DNA from: Anaspis maculata
Lineage: Eukaryota; Arthropoda; Insecta; Coleoptera; Scraptiidae
Direction: 5' to 3'
Assembly (NCBI GenBank): GCA_949128115.1
Contig: OX421963.1
Span: forward strand, 34,517,979-34,581,978
Length of the DNA stretch: 64,000 nucleotides
Each line of letters starts with the position of its first letter. Position 1 is the stretch's first letter. Position numbers and translations under genes: made by a program. This document shows positions 34,883 to 45,944 of this stretch, piece after piece. The notes beneath the pieces were generated by a model. The model searched no databases. It saw nothing but the letters and a program-made list of their open reading frames with translations, and was not told the DNA's origin.

Positions 34883-36200
34883 GGTAGGCAACTATATTTA
34901 TACCTACGTACCTTTTTACAGCCTGAACCTAACAATCCACGTAGGTTACGTACATAAGCTCGCTGGAGACCACGACGTGCGAATAAAACACACGCTTTCA
35001 CCAATTGGCGGAAGAGCCGTGCTTTAAGAACTTCCGGGATATTCGCGAAGTTGATGGCAACAGTAATTATGATCTCTAACGAAAATTTTTGAGGGGTGGA
35101 GCCACTCTCGATTTTTCCCCTGGGAGGAAGGGGAGTTTTTTTTGAGAACCTTGAGGGGTCATTCTCTTGATTATACACAAGAGAAACCGAATCAATTTTT
35201 TTTGTATTCAGTGTTTATTGATTTATTTCTGAATTTTTTAGAGGTTGAAACTCCCTTCGATTCCAGCCTGGGAGACCTGGGGGGATTATTTAGGATTCTT
35301 GGCGCGATTGTCGTTTTCTGCTGATATAAGATTTATGTTGAAATGTTTAGTATCGTTCCCCACCTCGTTTCCTTATATCTTCTGAATCAAAATCCACTGT
35401 CAAAATTTTGACATGAACACGTTCGAACTATATGCAAGAAAAAACATGTTCGTTTTTTTGCCCTATTTTTGGCATTCTCTTATTTGGGTCCAAAGCTTCC
35501 ACGTTCAAAATCCTTCCGAGGATCATTAGTTCGAAGTAAATATTTCAACACGTTTGCTACCTACCGACGGGCAATATATCGCCCGCAAGGTGGGGTTCAA
35601 ATGCACCGCGGGCAATACATTATTGCAAAATTTGGTTGTGCACTTATTTGCTCCGGCGATCCATTTTCCTAACTGGAGTCGGTAACAGGTCTCTACGTAT
35701 ATCTATAGCTACTCGTATATCATATAGAGGCTATGGAGCAGATTCCTGTAATTTTGAAGGTTCCAATATATTGCGTGGCAGTCTATTTTGAGCGCGCTAA
35801 CCTGCAATAAGTTTTAATCGCAAAGTACCAGGTTCTCATTTGCGTACTGGGTCCAAAGTACAGCCCCAATTAACAAAAATAAGTGACTTATGAATAAATA
35901 ATGTGAAATAAAGAACAAAAGACATTGCCAATGTTCAATATAATGCACGATAGGTCTATTTCACTATTGCACAACTCAAATATCCCAAGGGGCAGTATGT
36001 ATATTGCAAAAATTGAATGGGCAATAATTCTAGTGAACGGTCTATTTGGGCGGACCACGGATTTGGTGGCGCTAGCGAACGGGCTAAACACAAAAATCAT
36101 GTTATTCTTTTTGATTTCAAAAGTTTATTGAATAAGTTCTCTCACTACTAGCTGTGAAGTAGGCCGTTGTGGCGGCTTTCATTGGGCATGTGGCGGAAGA
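34883..36200. other. Unclassified sequence
   Basis: No gene or repeat family recognised. Minor features are GGCAATATATCGCCCGCAAG and GCGGGCAATACATTATTGC words near 35570-35630, which repeat a GCGGGCAATA motif twice. Frames at 35888-36131 overlap on both strands. Confidence 0.4.
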
Positions 36201-36211
36201 ACAGTTGTCTC

Positions 36212-36360
36212 CTCGGTAGCTTAGTGGTAGAGTACTCATCCGGCAAATGGAAAACGCGGGTTCCATTCCCGCTCGGGGCAAGACACTTTCTCCGCCACAT
36301 CGCGCCATACCGTTATTGACCTACTTAGAGGTCGTGAAGTGATTTTTCACAACCAGTAGG
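36212..36360 (+). repeat. tRNA-derived SINE-like element
   Basis: CTCGGTAGCTTAGTGGTAGA is a good box A, and GGGTTCCATTCCCGC is close to a tRNA T-arm and box B. An anticodon-like arm with loop CCGGCAA lies between, which would read GGC. The acceptor ends do not pair, so a functional tRNA is unlikely. Downstream sequence to 36360 forms the body. Confidence 0.6.
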
Positions 36361-36363
36361 CTG

Positions 36364-36427
36364 ACTGTCACATTATAACCGCCTGTCACTATTATTAACC
36401 TTCTGTCACATTAATAACCTCCTGTCA
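36364..36427. repeat. Short tandem repeat at the SINE 3' end
   Basis: Units CTGTCACATTATAACCGC, CTGTCACTATTATTAACCTT and CTGTCACATTAATAACCTC follow one another with a period of about 20 bp, and a final CTGTCA starts a fourth. It may be the tail of the SINE-like element. Confidence 0.8.
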
Positions 36428-36554
36428 GGGGCCTTATTCTTGAAACGGGGAACAAAATTCTCGTGCGGTGTTGCTATGCAAGGAGAGCTATGATTGGCCC
36501 TTACCTAGCAACTACACATGTGGACTCTGTTCGCCGTTTCAAGAATAGGGCTCC
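36428..36554. repeat. MITE with TTATTCTTGAAACGG ends
   Basis: GGGGCCTTATTCTTGAAACG pairs with CGTTTCAAGAATAGGGCTCC but for one mismatch next to the shared A/T core. The interior word TGATTGGCCCTTACCTAGCA resembles, inverted, the interior of the MITE at 61834-61946. Confidence 0.75.
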
Positions 36555-36561
36555 AGTCCTG

Positions 36562-38442
36562 TTAGTATGGGGGCATAGGTCGTGCCGTGTGCAGCTTCGT
36601 GAAGATATATAGAGTTATGTCTGAGTCGATTCCTGGGGGATCAAGGACCATAAAAAATTATGGTGGAATATTGACATCTGCTGCAGGCAAATGTGGTAGA
36701 GGCGCCAAAATGGGCTTCATCTGATGATAAGAAACTGGCTGTAGCTCGTTTGTTTTTAAACGGATTTTAACATCTGAAACATCATTTTGTAGACAAAAAA
36801 ATTCTCTTCTTATTTCATGGGTAAATTTACAAACGTCATTTCGGGAAACTGTCAAAATTGTCTCCATAAGATATGCTAAATTCCGCCCTTTTTTGAAGGT
36901 TATCCGATATTTTTGAAACTTGGCAGTATTATAGATCTTGAGGTGCCCTTTCCGAATTTTCACTTTTCCACTTCGTATCTTTGCCGTTTTGGCCACCATA
37001 TTGAAAAGATGGCGCCCAAAAAACAGTTTTTTGTCAATATCTTGAATTCAACTGACTCAAGATTGAAATGTATGTATGCGGAGGAAAGCCCATTCCAATA
37101 TCTACAATTTGGCATATCAGTCATTCATGTGCGATTTACGGTTCTTGAGTTAGAGCTTTCAGAACTTCCGGAAGCATCAACTTTTGGCATTCAATCAGCA
37201 TGTTGAATTGATACCACCGTCATGTAGTAGGCAAATAACCCATCAATAGCTCTTGGCCATAAACCATAGATAATAAAAATTTAGAAAATCGATCATGGTG
37301 ATGTTATTTGTGTAATTACAGGGTGAACTGTGGAAGCAAACTGACTTTAGAAAGAAATAAAGGTAATATAGCATTTGAAGGATATCTGATACATTCGAAA
37401 CTCATTATTATGATGAAATTTTGGGTCATTATTCAGAATATCCACTTTTCCACTTCGAATCTTTGCTGTTCTGGCCATAATTTTGAAAAAATGACGCCCA
37501 AAAAAAACATTTTCAATTTTTTTTTTGGAAATTCTCATAAAATTTCAGAATTCATATAAAAAGTGAAGGTCTATTAAATTCTCTATAATTTGACATATGG
37601 ATCACTCATGTGCGACTTACGGTTCTCAAGCTACACCTTCTCAAAGTCAATTTTCCCTTAGAGTTCACCCTGTAGTTGCATAGCAACCGTTACCATGATC
37701 AATTTTCTGGATATTAATGGTCTGTGGTTGACAATTCATCATTATTTATGGTTAATTTGACTGCCACGTGGAGCTAAGCTCAACTTGACATGCTGATTGG
37801 ATGACAAAAGTTGATGCTTCAGGGAGCTCTGGAAGCCATAACCCAAGAACCGGAAATAGCACGTACACGAGTAAGGTGTCAAATTGTAGAGAATTGAATA
37901 AGCTTCCATTCGCATACAAACGCTTCCACCTCACATTGACTGAAATGAAGATATTGACAAAAAACTGTTTTTTAGGCGCCATCTTTCCAATATGGCGACC
38001 AAAACGGCAAATATACGAAGTGGAAAAGTGGAGATTCAGAAAGGGCACCTCAAGATCTATAATACTGCCAAGTTTCAAAAATATCAGATAACCTTGAAAA
38101 AAGGCCGGAATTTAGCATATCTTATGGAGACAATTTTGACAGTTTCCCGAAATGACGTTTGTAAATTTACCCATGAAATAAGAAGAGAATTTTTTTGTCT
38201 ACAAAATGATGTTTCAGATGTTGAAATCCGTTTAAAAACAAACGAGCTACAGCCAGTTTCTTATCATCAGATGAAGCCCATTTTGGCGCCTCCACCACAT
38301 TTGCCTGCAGCAGATGTCAATATTCCCCCATAATTTTTCATGGTCCTTGATCGCCCAGGAATCGATTAAGATATATCCCTATATATCTTCACGAAGCTGC
38401 ACACGGCCGAGCCTTTTTTGACCCTATGCCCCCGGACTATGT
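36562..38442. repeat. Foldback element G (about 1.88 kb)
   Basis: The outer words TATGGGGGCATAGG (left) and CCTATGCCCCCGGA (right) pair, followed inward by GTGCAGCTTCGTGAAGATAT, GGTCCTTGATC and GAGGCGCCAAAATGGGC with their inverted partners. The centre is near 37500. Both arms carry a 113-codon frame (36658-36999 minus, 37992-38333 plus) that is nearly identical only because the arms are inverted copies. Foldback H at 40361 shares the words GGAGGCGCCAAAA and the GGTGGAA...TTGACATCTRC arrangement, so the two are one family. Confidence 0.9.
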
Positions 38443-38485
38443 TACATTCCACATCATACTTGAAAAATGGTTAGAAATCAGGATT

Positions 38486-38625
38486 TATAGTGCTATTCTG
38501 TAAAAAATAACATTCCATAAACGCTCTGTTATGTAAAAATTCGTGTCAGCCATTGGCTGTTGCCTAGGTAATAACAACGTAACAGAGCCTTTATGGAATG
38601 TAATTTTTTAGAGAATCGCACCAAT
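38486..38625 (+). repeat. MITE TGGTGCGATTCTCT family, copy 1
   Basis: AGTGCTATTCTGTAAAAAAT at the left pairs with ATTTTTTAGAGAATCGCACC at the right, enclosing ACATTCCATAAACGCTCTGT and its partner. The middle carries GCCATTGGCTGTTGCCTAGG. Other copies are at 38854 (same orientation) and 55195 (opposite). Confidence 0.88.
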
Positions 38626-38656
38626 AATGTTTGCTAGTATGTATTAAGAAAAATAG

Positions 38657-38781
38657 TACCGTGTGATTTAAACCATTCCGAATTGAGGAAGGCTGTGCCC
38701 TGGCGAAAAGCACTTTTACACCCCGTAATTTGACCATGTCACAGCCTACCCCAATTCGGAATGGTTTGGATCACATGGTAT
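38657..38781. repeat. Small hairpin MITE, copy 2 (related to 19577-19693)
   Basis: TACCGTGTGATTTAAACCAT, then TCCGAATTGAGG, pairs with CCCCAATTCGGA and ATGGTTTGGATCACATGGTA. The loop contains CACTTTTACACCCCG. It sits between two copies of another MITE. Confidence 0.8.
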
Positions 38782-38853
38782 ATAAACCACGGTCGTGAAC
38801 GCTGTTAGAGTTTTGGCGCCTTATATCCCTCAGCAGCTGCGTTTTAGGATTTG

Positions 38854-38992
38854 TAGTGCTATTCTGTAAAAAATAACATTCCATAAACGCTCTGTTATGT
38901 AAAAATTCGTGTCGGCCATTGGCTGTTGCCTAGATAATAACAACGTCACAAAGCCTTTATGGAATGTAATTTTTTAGAGAATCGCACCATTA
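38854..38992 (+). repeat. MITE TGGTGCGATTCTCT family, copy 2
   Basis: Nearly identical to the copy at 38486, including GTCGGCCATTGGCTGTTGCC and the ending GAGAATCGCACCAT. The 8 bases before each copy (AGGATTTR) also agree, so a short duplication of the surrounding DNA is possible. Confidence 0.88.
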
Positions 38993-39509
38993 GACAGGCG
39001 CCGCAGCTATTACAGAATTCTTCACAACCTTGGTATGTAATATAATATACTATTATTGAAGAAAATGTTAGAAAAAAATTTCACCAATTAATCTTTTCAA
39101 GTAAAAAGTGGTAATGCTTGTTAGTTGTTACCCTTGAAAATTTTCGTTTGGATCATAGAACATCGAAACAACTTGACCCCACTTTTCACTTGAAATGCAC
39201 AACTGTTTTGGGAGAAAAATTATTCAGCTCAGAAATGTACCATTTTCTTCAATAAATTAATTTCATATTTTAAATCAGAAAGAACATTAAGTACATGATT
39301 TTTGTATTTAAAATACTTCAAACTAATGATCTTCTGAAGGATTTTTAACCTGGAAGCTTTGGTTCTAAATTGAAGGATGCCAAAAATGAAACCCCGAAAG
39401 ACAAATGTTTTTTCTTGCATAACTAGTTCAAACGTGTCCAAATAACAAATTTGACAGTGGATTCAGATGATGCAATTTAGTTCGAAATAATACTTAACAT
39501 GAATCCTAT
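38993..39509. other. AT-rich spacer
   Basis: No gene or repeat seen apart from a motif-less 70-codon minus frame at 39229-39441. Confidence 0.4.
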
Positions 39510-39715
39510 TGTTACGTATTCCGCGTACGGGTTCGATAATAATTGAGACGATCTACGATCGTTCTACAACACACACTGTTTATTACTGCGTACCACAATA
39601 AGTACACGTCAACAATTATTTACTTGGGAATATCGCAGATTACTATTCGCCATCTATCGCTCTCGATCACTTCCAATTCAATACTGCTGTCTAGGCAGCT
39701 GAACTGGAACTGCAT
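39510..39715 (+). mobile_element. LTR 5'-end fragment
   Basis: TGTTACGTATTCCGCGTACG, GGTTCGATAATAATTGAGAC, ACACACTGTTTATTACTGCG, CAACAATTATTTACTTGGG and CCAATTCAATACTGC follow the same order as the first 190 bp of the solo LTR at 30167. The match stops near 39715, where LINE-derived coding sequence begins, so the LINE probably inserted into this LTR. Confidence 0.82.
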
Positions 39716-39961
39716 TCTACTGTCCGACAAGAAATGCCGGACAACTACGAACTCTGCAAACCAGGAGTGCTCATGTACCTGAAGAGATTTTTTACGCAAC
39801 TCCGATTCACATACCACACAGAAATCAGACTTAAAGCAAATGGTATTTCATACAAGATCAGCACAAATGAAATTTGCCTGATCTGCAACCTGCGTAGTAG
39901 GGAAATACTGTCTCACGTGCTTCTTGAGTGCCCTTTATATCGCGAATTTTGAGGTACACTC
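39716..39961 (+). pseudogene. LINE C-terminal fragment (4), upstream half
   Basis: The frame reads MPDNYELCKPGVLMYLKRFF, then RFTYHTEIRLKANGIS and ICLICNLRSREILSHVLLEC, then PLYREF and a stop at 39950. The C..C(9)H...C spacing, with SHVLLECPLY, is the zinc-knuckle-like tail typical of CR1/Jockey LINE polymerases. It aligns well with the fragment at 52619. Past the stop the same frame gives GTLPAE, which aligns with LLPAG in the other copy, but the sequence there merges into the inserted element. The missing remainder is found at 42938-43050. Confidence 0.8.
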
Positions 39962-40360
39962 CCTGCTGAAAATGCTCATCGATTCTCATTGGAATCCCTA
40001 TGAGAATCCATCAGTTTCTATCAGCCCCATGAGCATCAATCAGGCGCACGCATAATAAATGGGAAGTCTAACAGTTTCTATGAGAATCTATCGTACATTT
40101 CCTGCTGAAAATCCTCATGGATCCTCATTGGGATTCCTATGAGAATCCATCAGTCATTGGCAGAAATCAACAGCAAATGCTCATTCAATCCTGATAAATG
40201 CTGATACAAATCCATTATTTGACTTATTGACATGTGAATCCTGTAAATCTATGCGGCTTTGGCAGATATAATCTCATCAATTTTAGGCGAACCCGCGCGC
40301 TCGCCTGATCTAGTCGTCATGAATCGTAGGAAATTCTTGCGCGACTAGCGCGATCGATTT

Positions 40361-42090
40361 ATAGTGGACGTGGTACAACCGAAATAGGGAATATAAGTTG
40401 CAAATGATGATAAAGGAAAACCCCTTGGCAGGGTTACAACTGAGACCTAATTAAACGATTTGACCCGCAGTGCTTTTCTTTTCGTCCCTTAGGATTTAAA
40501 TAGCGCCCCTTTTTCAAAATGGTGGACATTATCTAGGGGCAGAAGGTATCGAATAGCCTGGTGATGTCCAGCTTAGTAGAAATATATGGGGCTATGTCTC
40601 AATCGGTTCCTAGGACATCAAACACTTATTAAAAAAATGGTGGAACATTGCCATCTACCGCAGGCAAATTTGGTGGAGGCGCCAAAAGGAATTTAGCACT
40701 GTCATAAGAAAATTGCTGTAACATTTTTATTTTTCAACGGATTTTAACACAAGACATTTCATTTTGTGAAAAAGTGAATTCTTCTTGTTACCTTATACCT
40801 TCTATTGAAAAAAGACGTTGAGGAATGTTGAAAAAAAAAGAAAAATAATTTTTGAAAAAATCAGATTTTCAACATTTTTTTATTTTTATGCAATTTGCCC
40901 TATTTGTAGACTTTGATATGCCTTTTCTAAATTTACACTTTTCCGATTTATATCTTTGCAGTACGCGCCGCAATATTAAAAAAATTATGCCTGAAAAGAA
41001 GTTTTCGACAATATCTAAATCTTGGCCCTTGTGACATTGGAATGTTTATATACATATGAAAGCACATTCAATCCTCCACAGTTTGACATCTAAACCAGCT
41101 CTGTGCGACCCACGGTTCTTGAGCTAGACCTTCTGGAAGTATCAATTTTCGGCTCCAAAAGACATCAAAATCACCTCTTAGGGCTGTGCTAGGTCCACCA
41201 ATGTTCATAATTTGAGATAAATGACGACGCGTTATTGATGGGTAACTTGATTAAGACCTGGTGGTGATCCAGTGGTGAAATCCGGTAGGCGCGGTCACTA
41301 TTCAACACCGAAAATTGATACTTCCGGAAGCTCTAGCTCAAGAACCCCGAGTCGCACAGAGATGGTTCAGGTGTCAAATCGTGGAGAATTGAATGTACTT
41401 CCATACGTATATAAATATTTCAATCTCGCATGGACTTAAATTTAGATATTGTCAAAAACTTCATTTCAGATATCATTTTTTCAACATGGCGGTGCGCACT
41501 GCAAAGATATAAATCTAAAAAGTGCAAATTTAGAGAGGGCACATCAAAATCTACATATAAGGCAATTTTCATGAAAATAAAAAAAATTTAAAAATTTCTT
41601 TTTTCTCAAATAATTTTTTATTTTTTTCTTCAACATTTCTCAATGTCTTTTTTTATGAAAGATATAAGATAACATAAAAGAAATTACTGCTCTACAAAAT
41701 GAGATACCTTATGTTAAAATCGGTTGAAAAATAAAAATATTAAAGCAATTTTCTTATGACCGTACTAAATTCATTTTGGCGCCTCCACCAAATTTGCCTG
41801 CGACAGATGTCAATGTTCCACCATTTTTTTTAAAAATGTTTGATGTCCCAGAAACCGATCGAGACATAGCTCCATATATTTTAACGAGGCTGGACATCAC
41901 CAGGCTATTCGATACCTTCTGCCCCTAGATAAAATCCGCCATTTTGAAAAAGGGGCGCCATTCAAATCCTAAGGGACAAAAATGAAAGCACTGCGGGTCA
42001 AATCGTTTATTTGAGTTTTAGCTACGATCCTGCAAAGTGGTTTGTCTTTATCATCATTTGCAACTTGTTTTTTCCTACCACGTCCACTAT
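40361..42090. repeat. Foldback element H (about 1.73 kb), nested
   Basis: ATAGTGGACGTGG and CCACGTCCACTAT are exact ends. Inward pairs include AAATGATGATAAAG, GACCCGCAGTGCTTTTCTTT, GGGGCAGAAGGTATCGAATA and GCCTGGTGATGTCCAGC with their partners. The centre lies near 41225. It shares the GAGGCGCCAAAA core with foldback G but has different outer ends. Non-coding. Confidence 0.9.
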
Positions 42091-42279
42091 TAGTGCGTTA
42101 TCTTTTCGTGACAGTGAAAATACAAAATGCTGACAGGACGCTGAAAAAAAGTTTGATTCCTTTCCGCATCGGTTTGTTTGTTTACGTTTGTTGTGTTAAT
42201 ACCTATAAGATGTGAAGACTTTTACTTTACCGACGCTCCACCAACATGGAAGGAAAAGTATTGTAATCATGCAGAAAAG

Positions 42280-42350
42280 GTTCGAGATTTCGATGGATAT
42301 ATTCCATTTTGAGGTTCCCCAAGACGATTAGGACTATTTCTATCAAGTAA
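42280..42350 (+). repeat. Short dispersed repeat (pair with 57385-57455)
   Basis: The words GATTTCGATGGATATATTCC, TTTTGAGGT, CCCC and GACGATTAGGACTATTTC recur with a few substitutions at 57392-57453 in the same orientation, where they lie in the loop of foldback K. Confidence 0.7.
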
Positions 42351-42604
42351 AGTGCCTATAACTATAGTAAAATACATAACTAATTATGATCTTCAATTCC
42401 AGGTTCTAGGAGATCATTGGAACACTGAACTAAAACAATAGTATCACCCTGTGTGCCTGTGCGACATTGATGTAATTTCACGAACATTCACGAATTTATT
42501 TATTTGTAAGTGATAAAATCTAATAAAAAATCCAGTTCAAAATCCATCTTGGTTTTGTATAACAATTTGTTGTATTCAGTGCGGCATCCATCTGGATTGT
42601 ATGA

Positions 42605-42825
42605 GTTTTCATGAGAATCCATGAGGATTCATATGGAATCCATGAGCATTTAAGTGGATTCATATGGAAATCAATGAGAATCCATGAGCATTTATGTGGA
42701 TTCATATGGAAATCAATGAGAATCCATGAGCATTTATATGGAATCATATGGAAATCAATGAGAATCCATGAGCATTTATGTGGATTCATATGGAAATCTA
42801 TGAGATTCAATGAGCAAAAAACGCA
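42605..42825. repeat. 42-bp tandem array, about four to five units
   Basis: The unit is GAGAATCCATGAGCATTTAT followed by GTGGATTCATATGGAAATCA and AT. It repeats from about 42605 to 42820, and the first and last copies are degenerate. A length of 42 (a multiple of three) keeps frames open on both strands (42520-42810 and 42611-43030), which is a trivial consequence of the array. The unit looks like an expansion of the ATGAGAATCCAT words found at the ends of the host element. Confidence 0.92.
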
Positions 42826-42937
42826 GCGGGATTCCTATGAGAATCATTGCGGCAAAGCCGGTTCCAATACTCATATAGATTCTCATGAAAGCCAGATAGA
42901 TTTCCCTATGAGAATTGATGAGCATTTTCAGCAGGGC

Positions 42938-43050
42938 TGCTTCTGGAGGGCCGGGATCTCCATGACATACTTTCCTCTGCAGGAAAACAAGAGATCTCAA
43001 ATATCCATAAATATATTGCTAACTGCATGAGACTCAGATCTTTTGCTTCG
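42938..43050 (+). pseudogene. LINE C-terminal fragment (4), downstream half
   Basis: The frame CTG CTT CTG GAG reads LLLEGRDLHDILSSAG, then ISNIHKYIANCMRLRSFA and a stop at about 43048-43050. It aligns with the tail of the 52619 copy (IVCLRGIDQRGAKRLGNYIM, then KLRSFAFNE, stop). It therefore continues the LINE protein cut at 39961 and shows that everything between is a later insertion. Confidence 0.8.
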
Positions 43051-45360
43051 GGCGGGTAACGTCTGTTTTGGTTCCCCTCCGATCAACCTTATGACGTACC
43101 TACCAAAGTTTTGAGACACCAGCTCCCTGTCCATATAGGGTGAGTTACAAACTCAGGAAATTATTTCTTTTCCAACACTGCCTCCAAACCATTTGGTTGG
43201 TACCTCAACCAATGTAGAGCAGTTGGTCATACGGTTTTCCACTAAAGAATTTTTTTGAGAGGATTTTTCTACTCGGGGAAAATGAGCTTCTGTAGCTCAC
43301 CCCGCGTGAGAACTTTACTACTTGTTTTTTATATATTTCAACGGTCCACGGGTCCAGCGTCCAGCCTTCCATTCTGCACGAAAATTAACCGGCACGTGAT
43401 CGAAATACGCGTAAGGTCCTTTCAGTGGCTGCCGCCGGGACGATGAAATGTGTGGATAAACAGAGCGGTCGGGTTAAGCGAAAATTCACGCCTCGGGGTG
43501 CGTACAATAAAAGGGCAATCCGGTTGTCTCCCTCAATTTGCCGACGACGCGTCTCTGCACTGAATTCTTGATGTTATTAATTCAACCACCTCCTGAAATT
43601 CAGAAAATCTCTTAGTTTTAGCAGCATAAACACTAATAAGAAGCTTACGATTTACCGCGCGTTTAAAAAGCCTTGTGCTCTTAAGTAGAACTTCCTGCAA
43701 GTAGCTTAGTGCGGGTAGCTTAGTGCTTAGTGTGAATGTTTCACGGGTTTCTGATGTTGATGTTACTGATGTTGATGTATGTATGCGGTCATGAAAAAAT
43801 TATTTTCATAGTCAGATTTCAAATTCATGGATTTGGTGGATCTGCATAATGGAAACATATTTCAGTGCACAGCAATTCATTGTATAGTTCCTACCTACTC
43901 CATTGCACATGAATGCCGGCCGTTCAAACTTTCGGTTTGTTTGTTCGCTTTTCGAACGGTTTCAATAGTGGCTTTTTTCCAAGGTTTACATTACAAACTG
44001 CGGCTATCAAAATCCGATATAGCTTGGCCGTATAGCACAGAAAGCACTGTTTGAAGCAAACACGTGATTAAATCAGTTCTGCCAACATTTCGGCTTCAGA
44101 GGAGAACAAATTGCGGATACCCTCGGGGACTACCCACTACCTTATCCACTGCGGGACAGCCATAATGATATATGATGCCATCCCTAACTTTTGATCGCTG
44201 CTCTATGATTTATCTCACCAACAATCATACATCATTAATGAAGGAAAAAGCCGGAGCTCTAATCCTGAACACAGATATAAAAAGTATCTATAATAACGTA
44301 CCTAATCTCTTTATCGAAGTTCTTATGAACCTTGGAAGGTAGGTACCTACTCTTGAATCTTGATTGTGGTGGAGTAGTATAGGCACTTAATTAAGCATCA
44401 GTCACACGGTCATTGAATTCATATAGCTGCCATTGAAAATCTGGGACGAGATCAGTGATGAAAACAAGTATACTTCTACCCTGTACAAGATTAATGACCG
44501 TGGAAAAACTTTTGTCCCAGATTTTTGGCATCGTCCCAGATTTTGAGTGACAAGTATGGTTTCAATGGCCATCTGCTGACAGACGCTTCAAAAGCAATAT
44601 GTTTGGCAGAAAGAGAATCTTTACATCAGCTCCTGGACTATACTATAATGTAGAAATAGTTGTTCATACCTACACCAAGGGACTAAAGTGAGTTTTCATT
44701 TCCGCAGTTGAAGTTTGATAGGGCCCAAGGGCAGCAATCCACCCAAGGGAATAAAAATAAACGTCAGTCTCGTGGTGACTTTTCGCAATACCGAAGTACC
44801 ATTTCCATGTACCAGTACCATTTATTCTAAAAGTTTGGCGTTTGAAGGGAGCGTGTGCTCCAACATAATGGCTTATAGCGCCTTCATTTTTGAAACGCGA
44901 CCACATGTTATGCGAGACTTTATTTTCACCAGAAATCAAAGAGTCGTGTGTAAGATTTTTCGAAATCGGTGTAGTGAAATCGAAAGTTACCGTGAATTCA
45001 ACACAAACAATGCAAGATTTTGTAGTCATTTTGCAGAATTTTCAAGCTTTTCCAGCTGACTGATAACAATGTGACTGAGTTGTGATACCTTCTGTGATTA
45101 ACCAAGAAGAGATTATTCTACACTATTCAACAGTGCAGAAATGCCTTGTCCTCGGCCTCGTCTACAGACTTCCGAAGAAAATTAAATTTCAATTGCAGGA
45201 GAACCCAAGGGAATAAAAATCTACTTTTCTTCCCGCAAAAGGGAGAGAAAAAGTCTACTTTCTGCCCCGGTATTGCGAGAAATGACATAACCTACCTACA
45301 AAAAAAGATAAAAAAGGTGCCCTCGCTTATGTGTAAGAGGATATTTGAGCAATCCACCTT
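43051..45360. other. Unclassified sequence
   Basis: No gene recognised. An imperfect inverted pair, TTGAAAATCTGGGACGAGAT and ATCGTCCCAGATTTTGAG, flanks 44434-44550 and may mark a small MITE. Opposed frames at 44670-45059 have no motif. Confidence 0.4.
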
Positions 45361-45363
45361 TCC

Positions 45364-45852
45364 CATATAGTCCGGGAAGCAGTGAAAATTTTTGGTACTT
45401 ATTTTCTCAGTCACCAAATATATATATATATAGGATTGTTCAGTTAGTGATACTAACCATCTATTGCTAAGTCTAGCTAAAATTTTCCGATGGGTTGAAA
45501 AAGAAAATGCATTAGAAAATTCATAGGCGTTTCACTTATTTTCACACTAATGAAAATGGTTTTACCAACAAGGCGTATGCTAAAGTTAACTAGAAAAGAT
45601 AGTCTGGCTGATCTCTGGCGATGAAAAATATGTCGGGCCCGTCAAAAACTATTTTTTTTAACGTTAGTTTTTAGTGTGAAAATAAGTGAAACGCCTATGA
45701 ATTTTCTATTGCATTTTCTTTTTCAACCCATCGGGAAATTTCAACCAGACTTAGCAATAGATGGTTAGTATCATTAACTGAACAATCCTATCTATATTTG
45801 GTGACTGAGAAAATAAGTACCAAAAATGTTCACTGCCTCCCGGACTAATATG
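45364..45852. repeat. Foldback element I (about 490 bp)
   Basis: ATATAGTCCGGGAAGCAGTG pairs with CACTGCCTCCCGGACTAATA, and AAGTACCAAAAAT, CTATTGCTAAGTCT and GAAACGCCTATGAATTTTC pair inward. The loop near 45590-45640 contains GATCTCTGGCGATG. An (AT)n run at 45418-45434 occurs in one arm only. Confidence 0.9.
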
Positions 45853-45944
45853 ACAGGATAAATCACTTGAGCGCATACCTGTGAGCGCATACTCCCGCTA
45901 ATATAAACGGTTACTACAGACCGCCAGTTCTGGGATCACATTCG

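Larger units (their letters stand above)
39960..42937. mobile_element. Repeat element with CCCTGCTGAAAATGCTCAT ends, inserted in the LINE
   Basis: The left end CCCTGCTGAAAATGCTCATC and the right end GATGAGCATTTTCAGCAGGG are inverted copies. Sub-terminal sequence on both sides is made of ATGAGAATCCAT-type words. The right side expands into a 42-bp tandem array. The element interrupts a LINE tail whose two halves lie at 39716-39961 and 42938-43050, and is itself interrupted by foldback H (40361-42090). No target duplication longer than CT could be seen. No transposase frame. Element class unknown. Confidence 0.75.

Noticed and set aside
36212..36283. Functional tRNA gene with anticodon GGC
   Set aside because: Box A and the T-arm are good but the acceptor stem does not pair and the anticodon stem has a mismatch. 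SINE-like origin preferred.
36658..38333. Two near-identical 113-codon frames as paralogous genes
   Set aside because: They are the two arms of foldback G, so the identity is due to the palindrome. No start context or domain.
42605..42825. CRISPR array
   Set aside because: Units are contiguous with no unique spacers, and the surrounding sequence is eukaryotic.
42611..43030. 139-codon protein with HEH repeats
   Set aside because: Produced by the 42-bp array, whose length is a multiple of three, so several frames stay open on both strands.
44670..45059. Opposed 114- and 119-codon frames
   Set aside because: Mutual overlap on opposite strands, with no motif, splice signals or homologous words elsewhere in the window.
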